Positions 1 through 11,734 are shown, counted from the stretch's first letter. The stretch is 64,000 nucleotides of DNA from Okapia johnstoni (GCA_024291935.2 CM044312.1:73489001-73553000); one strand, 5' to 3'. Notes: a model not told the origin generated them from the sequence alone. Numbers and translations are program-made.

Positions 1-225
1 ATTATCTAAATACCTTTCATTTTATAAACTTAAGTGCTTTTCATAAGTAGGACTTTATTATGCAAATTATTTTATAATAATTTCATTAAAATGCATATAT
101 TTGAAATTTTAATTTCATTATATATAACTCTTCTTAATTGGATTCATAGTGTTTTATTTTAAAACAAGTATATACCAATTTTATTTAATTATTTGCTTTT
201 TGATGGATACTAGGTCAATTTAATT
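1..225 (-). repeat. AT-rich DNA, probably old L1 3' UTR at its right edge
   Basis: There is no gene. The last 60 or so bases read like the antisense of an old mammalian L1 3' UTR, and the similarity seems to resume after the BovB copy that follows. The leftmost part is AT-rich and unassigned. Family assignment is inference from memory. Confidence 0.35.
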
Positions 226-1015
226 TTTTGTTGTTGTTCAGGTGCTAAGTCGTGTCCAACTCTTTGCTATCCCATGAACTTCAGCACTCCATGCTTCCCT
301 GTCCTTCACCATCTCCCAGTTTGTTCAAACTGATTGTCCATTGAGTCAATGATGCCATCCAACCATCTCATCCTCTGTTACCTGCTTCTCCTTTTGACTT
401 CAGTCTTTCCCAGCATCTGGATCAGCTCTTCACATCAAGTGGCCAATGTATTGGAGCTTCAGCTTCAGTATCAGTCCTTCTGATGAGTATTCAGGGTTTA
501 TTTCCTTTAGGATTGACTGATTTGATCACCTTACAATCTAAGGGATTCTCAAGAGTCTTCTTCAACACTACAATTTGAGAGCATCAATTATTTGACATTC
601 AACCTTCTTTATAGTCCAACTCACATCTTAACATGATGACTGGAAAAATCATAGGTTTAACTGTATGGACCTTCATCGGCAAAGTGATGTCTCTGCTTCT
701 TAATATGTTGTCTAGGTTTGTCATAGCTTTTCTTCCAAGGACCAAATGTCTTTTAATTTTGTGGCTGAAGTTACCATCCACAGTGATTTTGGAGCCCAAG
801 AAAGTAAAATCTGTCAATATTTCCACATTTTCCTCATCTATTTGCCATGAAGTGATGGGACCAGATACCATGATCTTAAATTTCCTGAATGTTGAGTTTT
901 AAGTCAGCTTTTTCACTCTCCTCTTTCACCCTCATCAAGAGGCTATTCCTCTTTGCTTTCTGACACTAGAGTGGTATTGTCTGCATATCTGAGATTGTTG
1001 ATATTTATCCTGGCA
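226..1015 (-). mobile_element. BovB LINE, 5'-truncated 3' end copy
   Basis: This is a ruminant RTE-type non-LTR retrotransposon fragment on the minus strand. Its low-coordinate end carries the BovB 3' terminus (TTG-repeat tail, then the antisense of the terminal segment that SINEs share with BovB). It runs back through the C-terminal part of ORF2 to just short of the reverse-transcriptase active-site region. A 90-codon minus frame (599-871) matches the post-RT region (ITSWQIDEE, FLGSKIT, SRDITLP) and is broken on both sides. The element lies within sequence resembling an old L1 3' UTR; short similar stretches (CAAT plus a T run) at both edges could be a duplication but are not clear. It is a dead copy. 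Confidence 0.9.
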
Positions 1016-1265
1016 ATGTTTTTCCCATTATAAAAACTCAGAGTTGAAAACTTGCAACATAAGTGTTTGTAGGTACTTTTGTAAAATAAATATCTAAAAA
1101 TGGAATTACTGAATTAAAATGAATATCATGTTAAACTGTGAGAGATACTTCCAGATTGTTCACCAAATGAGTATGTACCCTTGTCCTCCTGTGAAAACTG
1201 TATACAAATACCCATACTCCACTTTAAAATAATCAATATCATATTCTAAAGACATTTTTTTTCCC
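1016..1265 (-). repeat. old L1 3' UTR remnant
   Basis: Antisense of an old mammalian L1 3' UTR is suggested by the order of motifs (ATTATAAA, a TGGAATTACTG box, a TTCACCAAAT box). It appears to continue the piece left of the BovB insertion. It is highly diverged and the subfamily is not assignable by eye. Confidence 0.45.
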
Positions 1266-1299
1266 ATTATTAGTGAGAACATACCATTTTAGGTATAGT

Positions 1300-1752
1300 A
1301 AAAGTTATGGTCTTTCTAGTAGTCATGTGTGGATGTGAGAGTTGGACCAGAAGGAAGGCTGAATGCCGAAGAATTGATTCTTTCAAACTGTGGTGCTGGA
1401 GGAGACTCTTGAGAGTCCCTTGGACAGCAAGAAGATCAAACCAGTTAAGCCTAAGGAAAATCAACCCTGAATAGTTATTGGAAGGACTGATGCTAAAGCT
1501 GAACCTCCAATACTGTGGCCACCTTATTGAAACAGCTGATTCATTGGAAAAGACCCTGAAGCTAGGGAAGATTGAAGACAAAAGGAGAATAAGGTAGCAA
1601 AAGATGAGATGGTTGGATGTCACCACTGATTAAATGGACATGAACTTGGGTGAACTCTGGGAGATGGCGAGGGATAGGGAGGCCTGGCATGCTATAGTCT
1701 GTGGGGTCACAAAGAGTCGGGCACAACTTAGTGACTGAAAGAACAGTAACAA
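1300..1752 (+). mobile_element. BovB LINE, short 3' end copy
   Basis: Plus-strand BovB 3' fragment of about 450 bases. It starts at the ORF2 C-terminal stretch encoding the conserved YGCESWT-like segment (here CGCESWT) and runs through the WCWRRLLRVPWTARRS-like block to the 3' end, closing with the CACAAAGAGTCGG terminal box and an AAC-repeat tail. The frame is broken by stops. It is inverted relative to the copy at 226-1015, with both 3' ends pointing outward. Because both copies contain the 3' terminus they are separate insertions, not a single 5'-inverted one. Confidence 0.9.
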
Positions 1753-2390
1753 CCAATTCATAAAGGCAAATGTAAATGTGATATGAACTTAATTGATTTT
1801 CAACTTCATTGATTTTCTCCTCTCTACTTTTTAAGGGAAAAGGCATCCTATACTATGGGGGAAGGTAATGGAATGGAAAAATCCAATATTTGGTTGACCA
1901 TTGGGAGGATAGACAGGAATGTGAATAATCTACAATTAAAATGACTGGAAGTAAGTGCTGCCTGGGAGGCACAAATGTAAAGAGAAAGATCCTTGATAAA
2001 TATTTAACACAGAAATAAGTAACACTTGGCCATTACTGATGGCTTTTCAAAGAGATATCATGCAAATAGTTAAAGTTTCAGAATAATGATGAAGAGAGGT
2101 GAGGATAGAAATGAACCTGGTCAGTTGTAGTTTGGAAAACACTGAGCAGAAGGAAGCTTATCTGTGTGTGGAGAAATTTTACCTTAGCCATGAGGAATTC
2201 CCAAAGAACTTCCACCTCCACAAACTAGATATTAAAACCCATAATGTTATGTAAGAACCAGGATGGATTAATGGAATTAATGAAAAATTGGAAAATGGTC
2301 ATGCAGGATAAATACAAAAAAGCTAGCTTAAAATGCAGTAAAAATATTCTTAAAAGGGAGATTGCTTCTAATAATATCTAGGGTGATTTG
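1753..2390. other. no recognised gene or repeat
   Basis: About 640 bases of AT-rich sequence with no open frame of note and no repeat family I can name. Confidence 0.5.
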
Positions 2391-3950
2391 TTGAAAAGAC
2401 TTCTTTTCCCATTCAATGGTCTTAGCCACTTTGTCCAAGATCAACTGACCACAAATTTATGAGTTTATTTCTGGACCTTGAGTTCTATACCATTTGTCTA
2501 TATATCAATCCTTATGCAAAAGCCACACTATCTTGATTACTATAGATTTTCAGTAAGTTTTGAAATTAGGAAGTGTGAGTACAATTTTATTCTTCTTTTT
2601 CAATATTTTTTTTTTAGCTTTTCTGTATCCTTTGACGTGCCATATGGATTTCATAATTAGCTTCTATTCAATCAATTTCTGCAAAAACAACAAAAAGTAG
2701 AAATTTTGATAGAGATTTTGTTGCAAATATAGATCAATGTGGGGAGTAAAGCCATTTTAGCATTATTAAATTCTAATTCAAGAACATAAGATCTTTTATG
2801 TTCATTTATACAGATCTTGTTACTCTCTTTCAACAGTGTTTTATAGTTCTCAGTGTACATGTCTTGCATTTTTTTGGTTGAATTTATTCCTAAGTAATTT
2901 ATTCTTACTGGTGCTATTGTAAATAGAATCATCTTTAAATTTTCACTTGTGGGATTATTTATTGTTACTAGAAAAAATGAAACTTTTTTTTCTATTAATT
3001 GTGTATCCTGTAATTTTGCCAAGCTCATTTCCCAGTTGTTTTGTGTGGGTGTGTGTTTGGATTTTTTAGAATGTTCAGCATATGAGATCACATGATCTGT
3101 GAATATAGATGCTTTCACTTCTTTTCTTCCAATCTGGATGCCTTATATTTCTATTTCTTGCCTAATTTCCCTAACTAGAAAATTCAATAGAGTGTTTTAA
3201 TAAAAGTGGTAAAAGTGGACATCCTTGTTTTGTCCCTGATCCTTGAGGAAATTTTTCAGTGTTTCACTGTCGAGTATGATATTAATGTAGATTTTTAACA
3301 GATGCCACATATTATGTGGAGCAAGTTCCCTTATATTCATAATTTGTTGAGTATTTTTTTTTCTGTGTGTGAAAGGGTGTATGTTTTTTATCAAAAAACT
3401 TTTCTGTGTCAATGAGATAATCATGTTGATTTTTAGACTTTGTTCTACTAATAACATGTATTATGTTGATTAATTTTCATATAACAAACCACCCTTGCAT
3501 TCCTACAGTAAACTTCTATTGATCATGATGTATCATCCTTTAGCTATATTTTTGGATTCAGTTTCCCAGTATTTTATTCAAGAATTTACATCTACATTCA
3601 TAAAGGACATTAGCTTGTAGCTTTCTTGTGATGTCTTTGACTGGCTTTGGTGTCAAGATGATTTTGGCCTCATAGAATGAGGCAGGAAGTTTCCATTTTG
3701 TTGTTCTGAAAAAGTTTGAAAAGGATTGATGCTGATTCTTCTTAAGTGTTGGGTAGAATTCCCAGTGATGCTATCTGGTCCACAGCTTTTTTTAATTCAA
3801 GTTTTTTTTTGTTACAATTTATTTACTTGTTACAAGTCTATTCATATTTTCTATATCCTTTTGACTCAATTTTGATAGTTTTTGTGCTTATAAGATTTTT
3901 TGCATTTCATCTAGGTTGTCTAATTTGTTGGCTGCTTCAAGATCAGCAGA
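2391..3950 (-). mobile_element. old L1 LINE, ORF2 segment
   Basis: Antisense of mammalian L1 ORF2, about 1.55 kb, spanning from the C-terminal part back into the reverse-transcriptase domain. It is truncated at both ends; 3' UTR and ORF1 are not seen. It is heavily mutated with many stops and indels, so older than the BovB copies. The order along the minus strand fits L1 ORF2: RT finger-region remnants near 3450, the YLGI block near 2905 and the C-terminal region near 2450. Confidence 0.85.
2672..3457 (-). pseudogene. L1 ORF2 remnants (two open islands)
   Basis: Two minus-strand open islands show L1 ORF2 identity. Island 3197-3457 ends with NIILDSETLKNFL followed by DQGQNKDV, matching the L1 stretch before the RQGCPLSP motif. 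Island 2672-3118 contains INYLGINSTKKMQD and ENYKTLLKE, the diagnostic block after the L1 polymerase active site, and then KMALLPTLIY. The FADD active-site stretch between them is not in an open frame. No function remains. Confidence 0.8.
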
Positions 3951-5325
3951 TGAGACCTTAGCACCACATAAGGTCTTTCCTGAGCATGCAAACAGATCTA
4001 AACATGCATTTCACTTTCCAGGTTCCCAGGAGTATGTTGGAGTTTTTCAAAACCCTTAATGATATATCATTCCTCAGCCTTTTCTCCTAAGCATATTGAT
4101 TATTCTGTTACTTAATCAATTGTTATTTATTTACTCTAGCAGCAGCACCTAAGAAATTAAAATTAACCTATAAGTATTTTTGAAAAATGACCACCCACTG
4201 CCCTCTGGAAGAAACTTTAGCACTGGAATAGTTCTAAATCAGATGTTTAAAAAAAAAAAAAAAAAGTTAAGTCTTTTGAGCTGTTCTTCCAAGGAGCTAC
4301 CAGCCAGATCAGAATAAAAAATTAATTGATTCCTTGTGAATGAGGTTCATTGGGGTCCTGATTGTTTCAATACCAGAAAGGTGGACTGTTATTTTTTGAC
4401 TATTATTAGGCATAGGAGTGGAAGATGGGACTAGATGCCAAATTTTTACTGTTCTTACTTGGAATCAGCTGTTTTCTTGAATGGATAGTACCTATGTTGC
4501 TGTAAGCTTTCGATAAATTTCAAGAGGTCTGTTGATTCAGACAGATTTTGCCCTTTCTAAAGTTACTTTCATGGAAGGTTGTATTTTGGAGATCCCTTCT
4601 CTGCCGGTTTGGTGATGCCACTAATTCAAATTTTGAAGCCCTAGCAACTTAAACACAATAAATGTTGGTTGGTTGAATGAACACTCTAACACATGAATAA
4701 ATTTCAGGTGGCACAACACTTCATGTAAAAAAAAATGAGTTCTTTATAAGCTAAATAGTATTCCAGTGGAATAGGATGTAAGATGTAAAATTACTTACTT
4801 ACCAACATTTTAATTCCTAAAATGATATTTTACATGAAGGTTGCCTATTTTCAAGGCTGTCATTATGTGTTGTTCTGACACTGGTCATCAGAAAGCAAAA
4901 CCAGTTATACAGTTATGTTCTGTTGCATAGATATTCCTAACATCTATTTATAAATAGCATGAGGTCAATACAATAGGAAACATAAGAAAACATGGTCAGT
5001 TCTTAAAAATGAAAAGAGAAGACTAAGCCATGCATAATCCAGCAAAAGGAAATATAGCTGTAACCTTGAAGCATACAATTAAAAACAAATTCTGACAAGA
5101 GTTTAAAGAGAAGGTTTATGCAGTGAGCATAAGACTAAAAATATTGTTTTATATTTTTAAAGCTCACTAATTCTATTAAAAGTATTGGTGAAGAAACTTC
5201 TAGGAGGTATACAGATATCTCAAAATAAATCTATATTGTGTAGCTATCCTGGTACCAATAAAATTAATATTCAGATTAAATAGTTGATTGTTTTTTCTAG
5301 AAAGAAGAGCAACTTTGGTATAATT
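3951..5325. other. no gene recognised; A17 run
   Basis: AT-rich sequence with a run of 17 A at 4249-4265. Part of it (3960-4720) reads like an old interspersed repeat, but I cannot assign the family. No coding potential is seen on either strand. Confidence 0.4.
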
Positions 5326-5500
5326 AAGTTTTGCCATTTAATACCTTTGTAATATTAGGCAAGACATTTAGTTTCTTAGTTGATAAACCATTTTATATTT
5401 AATATGGAAATAAAGATAATTTATCAGATTGATGTAAATATTGAATGCAACTGAGAATGGAAAAACATTGCCTGACATAGAAGACACTCAAAAAATGTTT
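5326..5500 (+). repeat. MIR-like SINE remnant
   Basis: Diverged match to the MIR core and 3' half in plus orientation: an 'ATTAGGCAAGACATTTA' box, then a T-rich segment, then GACATAGAAGACACTCA near the end. The order and spacing resemble MIR. Confidence 0.45.
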
Positions 5501-5753
5501 CATTTTTATTTTTCAAACTGAAATAATATATCTATTACATTTTTGATTTGTACTAGTTGAATTTTTCCAATCTCAATTAATAAAATTCTTTGTACTATCT
5601 GATAAATATTATTTGACAGTTTTGTTTTTGTGTCTCTTTTCCCTAAATGATGGTAAAATATGAAACCATAAATAATGTGGAAAGAAAGAAGGCATTTATC
5701 ACAGCAAGAAAATGCAGCAGTGATTAGCATCTGGATACCATGCCTGAAAAAAA
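5501..5753. other. no recognised feature
   Basis: AT-rich spacer between the MIR-like and L1 remnants, without supported coding potential. Confidence 0.4.
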
Positions 5754-6125
5754 TATTTTAAATATTTATTTTATCTATTCATGTACTTTTTTGTTAAGGA
5801 TAGTTGATTGACAGTATTATATTAGTTTCTGTTGTACAACATAGTGATTCAATATGCACAACACAGTGTTATTGACTATAGTCCCTGTGCTGCACATTAC
5901 ACCTCTGTGACATTTATTTTATAACTGTTAGTTTGTACCTCTTAACCCTCTTCACCTGTTTCACCCATTCCCCCATTCCCTCTCTTCGGCAACAACTAGT
6001 TTGTTCTTTGTGAGTGTTTCTGTTTTGTTTTATTTATTCATTTGTTTTCTTTTTTTAGATCTCACATGTAAGTGAAAGCATACAGTATTTGTCTTTCTCT
6101 GTTTGACTTAATAAAAATATATTTG
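5754..6125 (-). repeat. L1 3' UTR remnant (old mammalian subfamily)
   Basis: Antisense of an old L1 3' UTR, recognised from the succession GTTGTACAACATAGTGATTC, CCCTGTGCTGCACA, TAGTTTGTACCTCTTAA and the final CTCACATGTAAGTGAA box. It is non-coding, 370 bases, fragmentary at both ends. Confidence 0.75.
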
Positions 6126-7130
6126 GAAAGACTAAAATATGAATGTTTGAAATATTATTACTTTCAATGTTTTATACAATTAGAGTCTTCTGAGAATCAG
6201 TTTTTTAACTGACAAATAAAACTATGTAACCATGTAATAAACTTGGCACCAATAATAATGGATGAAGTCTGATTTTAGTTGAAAATGTTATAAACTGTGA
6301 AAAATTCTTTCAAGGCTAATTTTGACTATATAGCCACTATTTGAAAACTCCTAGTTTCCTAACAATAGAGATCTGCCTGCTCTCAAATCAAAGCATGGAA
6401 TCATTATTCCATCATTCAAACATAAATTAATGAAGGTTCTTTTATTGTTTTTCATTCTGTAATGGATAAGCCATATTCTTATTATCATTATTGACCCTGT
6501 GATATACTACATTAGAAGGCTTAAAATCATTGAAATGTAACATCCTCCCCCTATCAATTGTTGCCTAGAATATATGATCAAAGGAATAGGTAATATGCTT
6601 AAATCTAATATCATTATACTTATAGTCAATCTTGCTGGCAGTCTTCTGCAAGTCTAATTTAATAACTCAGTAAGAATTATTTTTGTGTTGTTTCTGTATT
6701 GGTCTAATATGGTTCACACTGACATATCAAGCAACTCTCTCTATACTGTTGCTGTTCCTGGAAGCCTCATATGTAATGCATTAGAAAAATTGAGGGGATA
6801 AACAATTTAAAGGCAATACCTGCCTGTGTAAGGAAGCAGCATCTTGTTTTATGCATATGAGAAGCAGCAGCAGGAGCATCTAATCAGATGTCCTTCTTAT
6901 GTTCCAATTTTGCTTTTCACTATGTTGTGAGAAAGTATAAAACTATGCTTGAGGAGGTAGCTGATAGATAAATTAAATGCTGGGTTGAAATGAGTGAAAG
7001 AAATAGTACTCGTGCTTTTCACACAGTGGTAATTAAGATAATTAAGACCATTCCCCTAAAAGTATGAGGAAATTGGAGAGCAAAGCTCTATTAATATTTA
7101 TAGTTCTAGAGAATAAAAATCCACTCAGGT
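6126..7130. other. no gene recognised
   Basis: About 1 kb of AT-rich DNA with no frame, RNA gene or repeat family that I can support. Confidence 0.45.
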
Positions 7131-7351
7131 AAAGCTTCCATTGGGCTTCCCTGATGGCTCAGTGGTAAAGAACCTGCCTGCCAATGCAGGAGATGTGGAT
7201 TCGATCACTGGGTTGAGAAGATCTCCTAGAGTAGGAAATGGCAACCTATTGCAGTATTCTTGATTGGGAAATCCCATTGACAGATGAGCCTAGCAGGCTA
7301 TACAGACCATGGGTTAGTAGTAACTAACCAACAGCAACAAAAGCTTCCATT
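7131..7351 (+). mobile_element. Bov-tA SINE with 12-bp target-site duplication
   Basis: A tRNA(Glu)-derived ruminant SINE occupies 7143-7339. Its head (GGGCTTCCCTGATGGCTCAG) holds the pol III A box, GATTCGATC is the B-box region, and the BovA-type body follows (GGCAACC, CAGTATTCTTG). It ends with a short AAC-rich tail instead of the full BovB-like terminus. The flanks carry a perfect duplication, AAAGCTTCCATT, at 7131-7142 and 7340-7351, proving retrotransposition by LINE machinery and fixing the boundaries. Confidence 0.95.
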
Positions 7352-7644
7352 AGGCCTAAAGCAGCTGAAATAAATTGATTTGATTGTATCCTATGTAGTG
7401 AGTACTGTGGGTATGTTAACCTCTCTAGTGTCCTCTTTTTCGATTTAAATATGTCACCTTATAAATAAAAGGATCAGATATGACATTTATGCTTGTTTAT
7501 TAACTAACTGTACTCTGACTGAAACCTACTCATGCAAATATTTTTTAATAAAACAGCAAAAGAGCCACAGACATAAAGAACTGACTTTTAGACTCAGTGT
7601 GAGAAGGAAAGGGTAGGATGATTTGAGAGAATAGCGTTGAAACA
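7352..7644. other. no recognised feature
   Basis: Short AT-rich spacer between the SINE and the L1 3' end. Confidence 0.4.
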
Positions 7645-7890
7645 TACATTATCATATGTAAAATAGATGACCAATGCAAGTTCGATGCATGAAGTAGGGC
7701 ACCCAAAGCTGGTGCTCTGGGACAACCCAGAAGGACAGTGTGTGGAGGGAGGTGGCGGGGTGGGGGGAGTTCAGGGTGGGGACATGCATGTATACCTGTG
7801 GCTGACTCATGTTGATGTATGGCAAAAAATCCATCATGATATTGTAAAGTAATTATCCACCAATAAAAATAAAGTAATTAAATTAAAAAT
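7645..7890 (+). mobile_element. ruminant L1 (L1_BT type) 3' end, severely 5'-truncated
   Basis: The last 245 bases of a ruminant L1: a G-rich stretch (GGAGGGAGGTGGCGGGGTGG) typical of the polypurine part of L1 3' UTRs, then TGTTGATGTATGGCAAAAA, then an A-rich tail of TAATTA / AAATTAAAA units. The same segment occurs in antisense at the 3' end of the longer L1 near 30.08 kb, supporting the family call. It is non-coding; open frames here on both strands are incidental. Confidence 0.8.
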
Positions 7891-7896
7891 TTTATT

Positions 7897-8142
7897 AGCT
7901 TTGGTCATGTGCTGTATGCTGTGCTAAGTTGCTTCAGTCGTGTCTGACTCTTTGCGACCCCATGGGCTATAGCCTGCGAGGCCCTCTGTTCATGATATTC
8001 TTCAGCCAACAATACTGGAGTGGGTTGCCATGCCCTCCTTCAGAGGTTCTTCCCGACCCAGGGATTGAACCCACGTCTCTTGCATCTCCTGCATTGGCAG
8101 GCAGGTTCTTTACCACTAGCACCACCTAGAAGCTTTTGTCAT
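7897..8142 (-). mobile_element. ART2A / Bov-tA-type SINE with near-perfect duplication
   Basis: Minus-strand SINE, 7909-8130. The low end has the BovB-derived 3' terminus (TCTGACTCTTTGCGACCCC); the high end has the tRNA-derived head in antisense (ATTGAACCC B box, TTTACCACTAG). The flanks AGCTTTGGTCAT (7897-7908) and AGCTTTTGTCAT (8131-8142) match at 11 of 12 bases. It inserted into the tail region of the adjoining L1 3' end. Confidence 0.93.
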
Positions 8143-8914
8143 AGTTGTGGAATAAAAACCAAGATATTTGAAACTTGCTAGATAAGTGATTAGGGAGATT
8201 TCGTGAGAGTAGAGGGGATAGGTTGGTATTTTGGAAAGGAGAGTAGCCTGAAGTTGGTAGTATCATTAGTTGAATACAAAATAAATCTAGAATGCTGCTT
8301 GAATATGAATAAGGTGTTTTTTTTTTAATATGATTTGGTACCCAGGAAGTACCAAGCTTCTCTTCTAAGTGATTATTTCTTTTTCCTTTTTATCTGGCAG
8401 CTATTGTTGGTTCTTTAAGAGCAGGAGAATATCTATATCAGATTCTTCAGAGTTAGGTTATTTTCCTTTCTTATTACAAGCCTGACACATGATTGCTTCC
8501 TTGAGAATGTCCACTATCTCATTTTTTCTTAGAACTTTTCTGAATATTAATCCAAACTTCTTCATCTATTTACTTTCAAAAAATTTTTGTGTTTATGGTT
8601 CAACATTTCTTATCTCTATCTTTTCGTTCTCTGGTTTTGAAACTGGGAAGCAATCTCTTTAAAAAAAATAGGGATATTATTACATCAGCAAAAATATTGA
8701 CATTTTCATTGTGAATCACGATGCCTCTAGGAATCAGCCAGATGCTGATTGTAGTGATTTCAGAGTTGCACCATATGTAAAGAAGCAAAGCAAGTGCCAG
8801 ATGATTCATAATCATGCAGAAATATTCAGGTAGTAATTGCTATATCAGCTAGGACAGAAATAGTTCCAATAGAATCTAATTATTTATCTATCTATCATCA
8901 TCTATCCACCTCAG
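8143..8914. other. no gene recognised
   Basis: AT-rich sequence with a short TCTA-rich simple repeat around 8881-8900. No coding or RNA gene evidence. Confidence 0.45.
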
Positions 8915-9290
8915 AATGAAAGAAAGATTTATTATAAGGAACTGGCTTATGTGATTGGGACAGGGGTAGGGGGATTGACTAAGCATGTTCAAAATCAGAG
9001 TAGGTTGTCAGGAAGGGCAGGCTGGAATTCTTTGGCAGGAGCTGATGCTGTTGTCCATAAATAGAGTTTCCTTTTCAAAGAAATCTCAATTCTGCTCTTA
9101 TATTCTATCAACTTATATTCCATCAAGACCAAGCACTCCTAGATAATCCAAAATGATCTCCTTTAAGGTCAACTGATTTTTAATGGTAATGATATCTAAA
9201 AAATGCCTTTACAGCAACACCTAGAGTAGTGTTTGATTGAATAACTGGGCAGTCATATGCTTTCCAGGTTGAAAGATTAAAGTAGCCATC
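8915..9290 (+). repeat. old mammalian interspersed repeat, family unassigned
   Basis: The succession GATTTATTATAAGGAACTGG, a GGCAGGCTGGAATTC box, GGTCAACTGATTTTAATG, then ATATCTAAAAAATGCCTT and AACACCTAGAGTAGTGTTTG follows a widespread old mammalian repeat I recognise but cannot name with certainty (possibly an L1 3' end). Non-coding. Confidence 0.45.
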
Positions 9291-9299
9291 AAAGTTGCC

Positions 9300-9520
9300 A
9301 AATTTGCTTTTTTAAAGAAAAACCTAAAATCCTGACTTTTAAAAATGTCAAATAATCTGATTTTTAAATGAAACAAAATGTTTTCATTTCAAGTTAGATG
9401 ACTAACTCTGTTTATTTGCTCAGGACTATGATTTTTACTGGGACATTAAGACTTGCAGTGCTAAACCCGAGATCATCCGAACTGAGCAAACTAAGATGGT
9501 TGGCCACCTACTTTCAAACA
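9300..9520. repeat. old mammalian repeat, possibly DNA-transposon derived
   Basis: Segment with TTTGCTCAGGACTATGATTT, ACATTAAGACTTGCAGTGCT and GAGCAAACTAAGATGGTTGG, the last resembling an inverted counterpart of the first. The pattern recalls a known palindromic mammalian repeat ending in GGTTGGCCACCTA. Family not assigned. Confidence 0.35.
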
Positions 9521-11650
9521 AACAAAATTTATATATTTTGAGACTGTCTCTTTGAATTTAAGGCCATCCTAAATTCCCAGAAGATAAAGAGGTGCCAATG
9601 CAACTAAATAACCCTGAGCAGATGTTATCAATCTGTTATCTGTCCCAGCCCATCTTGGGAACACAAGGTGTTTGCATCGGTAGCATTTTCACTGGACCAA
9701 GATTGTATCAGTCAAGGCAAGGGATGAGAGTTTAGGGAGTGTAAGTCCCTAGTGGAATACTTATTAGAAATTCCATGGAGGTACATTTAAGGAAAATTTT
9801 TCACTTAATTGTAATATGTATTTCTGTTTCAGTGGGGCAAAGTGAAGTAGTATACTATGGAAATACATGGTCTTACAAAGTTATTAAGGCCATCACTAAA
9901 GAAAGTTAAATCTAGCATGACAACTGAAGAGTGAGGATAGAGTTCTACATGTGAAAACTTATAGGGAAAATGGAAAGGAGAGGGCCTATGACCTACTTGG
10001 ATAATATATGTCTCAACAATGTTTGCATGTTCTGAATATAATGTGAATTTTCTTGGTTGGTTATCAAAACATCTTTGGATGTAGGCTGATTAGATAATGT
10101 CAAGCTCAGTTAAATAGTATAAATTTTATAGGGTATTAAAAATATATGTTCCAAATACAAAATCCCTTGGTGAGCTCAGTATATTCAACTTAAGGCTGAT
10201 TTCCATGTAAGAAAGCTTGAAGATTTAACCCAAACACATTCTTCAGTAAAAGGCTACCTTATTTCTGTAAGTAGATGCACTACCACCTGTATGGACCTGG
10301 GAGAAGCATTCAAAATTTGTTAGATGCACTTTGATTTTTAAAATAATAAGTAATCCTAATTTTGGAATTACTTTTTGATTATTAGATATATATTTTGAAC
10401 TTGGTCGTGTTGATCCTCTTGAAAACAGAAATCTGAGCCTCATTTCAACATAATTTGTTTGTCCTTGTCTTGTGTATTATTAAATTAATCCACAGAATAA
10501 ATATCCTAAGAAATATCTAGAACTTTAATTGCTTCTTTTGTCAATAAGCATCACTATGTTGTCCGGTTATTCTGTGAAGTCTGCACAGTCTTGACTTATT
10601 TACTTTAGAATGGGTTTCTATGTTCTGGAAAAGGCTCTCTTTTATTTATAAAACTTATTTGGAAAATAAAATGTGAAGAAAACATAGCTGTAAGATAGCC
10701 CCAAAGTACTACTTTAAATGCTTAACTAAACTCAAATTAATAGTTGTTATGCTTAGGACTATGTGAACTTTTAATTGTTTCAGCAAAATAAAAAAAAATG
10801 TCAAAAATTACAAAATAAAACCTATGCCAAAGACATGAATGCAAAACTGACAGAAGAAAGGGAATCCATAATCAAGTCTTTGGGTATTGGAAATGACAGT
10901 TTGGGAATTGAAAGTGAATTTTGTTCCAGTGTTCTTTATGCTGCCTTGCATATGAATGATTCCATTATTTTTGAATTTACAATTGAATTAACTGTGGATT
11001 AATGATCAGATTGAAGATAATTTTAACTTTTTAATGGTATTTCTCTAGACATATCTATTTGCTGTAGCTACTTAAGACCAGAAAGAAATTCAATATCTTT
11101 TCTGATATAGGCTTTGTATAGTATAATGAGCTCATTTTATAATCCATGCCAAAACATTATTCAGTATCACAGTAGACTCTCAAGGGGTAGTAAGAGTACA
11201 GCATGAAGCCATGCATAAAGCATGCTTTTTTAAGAATTATTTTTCTTTGGTGTTATAATCAAGACATATGGGATACATTTAGATCTAGTTTGCTTTTAGT
11301 AAAACTTGTCTAATTTTGACAATTGTTGAAAGCAGGCACCATTCTTATAATTAAAAGCTGTTTATTATTCCCAGTTGTAATGAACAATTGATACAAATAA
11401 TTGTCTCTGTTTCTAGTAACTAGAAGTTGTATATCATCACAAATTAAAGAATCTTAATTTTAGAGTTGTATTCTATTACTAGAATACCTTCTCTTCAGCA
11501 AGTTAAAATCTTTAGATGAATATATTATTAATGGCTTTAGAAGCCAAATCACACATGGAGTATTGTGTATTATAAAGTGAATTCATCAAAATACAGATGA
11601 ATTGGTTAATTAATTAGTACTAAACAATTATTTAACCTTAATAAAGTCCT
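9521..11650. other. no gene recognised over 2.1 kb
   Basis: Mostly AT-rich. A 75-codon frame at 10775-11002 shows no recognisable domain and no exon structure around it, so I do not call it a gene. No RNA gene or clear repeat apart from scattered simple A/T tracts. Confidence 0.45.
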
Positions 11651-11732
11651 TGGCAGCTGTGGGATTTGAACCCATGCCCCCAAAGGGACTAGAGTCTTAA
11701 TCCAGTGCCTTAGACTACTTGGCCATACTACC
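11651..11732 (-). tRNA. tRNA-Leu (AAG)-like gene, decayed, probably a pseudogene
   Basis: The minus strand folds as an 82-nt class II tRNA: acceptor GGTAGTA/AGCTGCC plus discriminator A, D arm GCC...GGC, anticodon stem CTGGA/TCTAG around loop TTAAGAC (anticodon AAG, leucine), a 13-nt variable arm and a T arm with TTCAAAT. Length and long variable arm fit tRNA-Leu. Signs of decay: an A-A mismatch at the base of the acceptor stem, an A-C mismatch opening the T stem, and a B box reading GGTTCAAATCC. Against the usual vertebrate tRNA-Leu(AAG) as I know it, most changes are C-to-T or G-to-A at former CpGs, as expected for a methylated, inactive copy. No TTTT terminator follows within 30 bases. A BovB fragment begins about 2 bases beyond its 5' end. 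Confidence 0.8.
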
Positions 11733-11734
11733 TG

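Noticed and set aside
226..1752. A single BovB with 5' inversion by twin priming
   Set aside because: Both pieces contain the BovB 3' terminus, whereas twin priming yields non-overlapping segments with a single 3' end.
10775..11002. 75-codon plus-strand frame in a repeat-free stretch
   Set aside because: No recognisable domain, no neighbouring exon-like frame, and a frame of this length is expected by chance in 64 kb.
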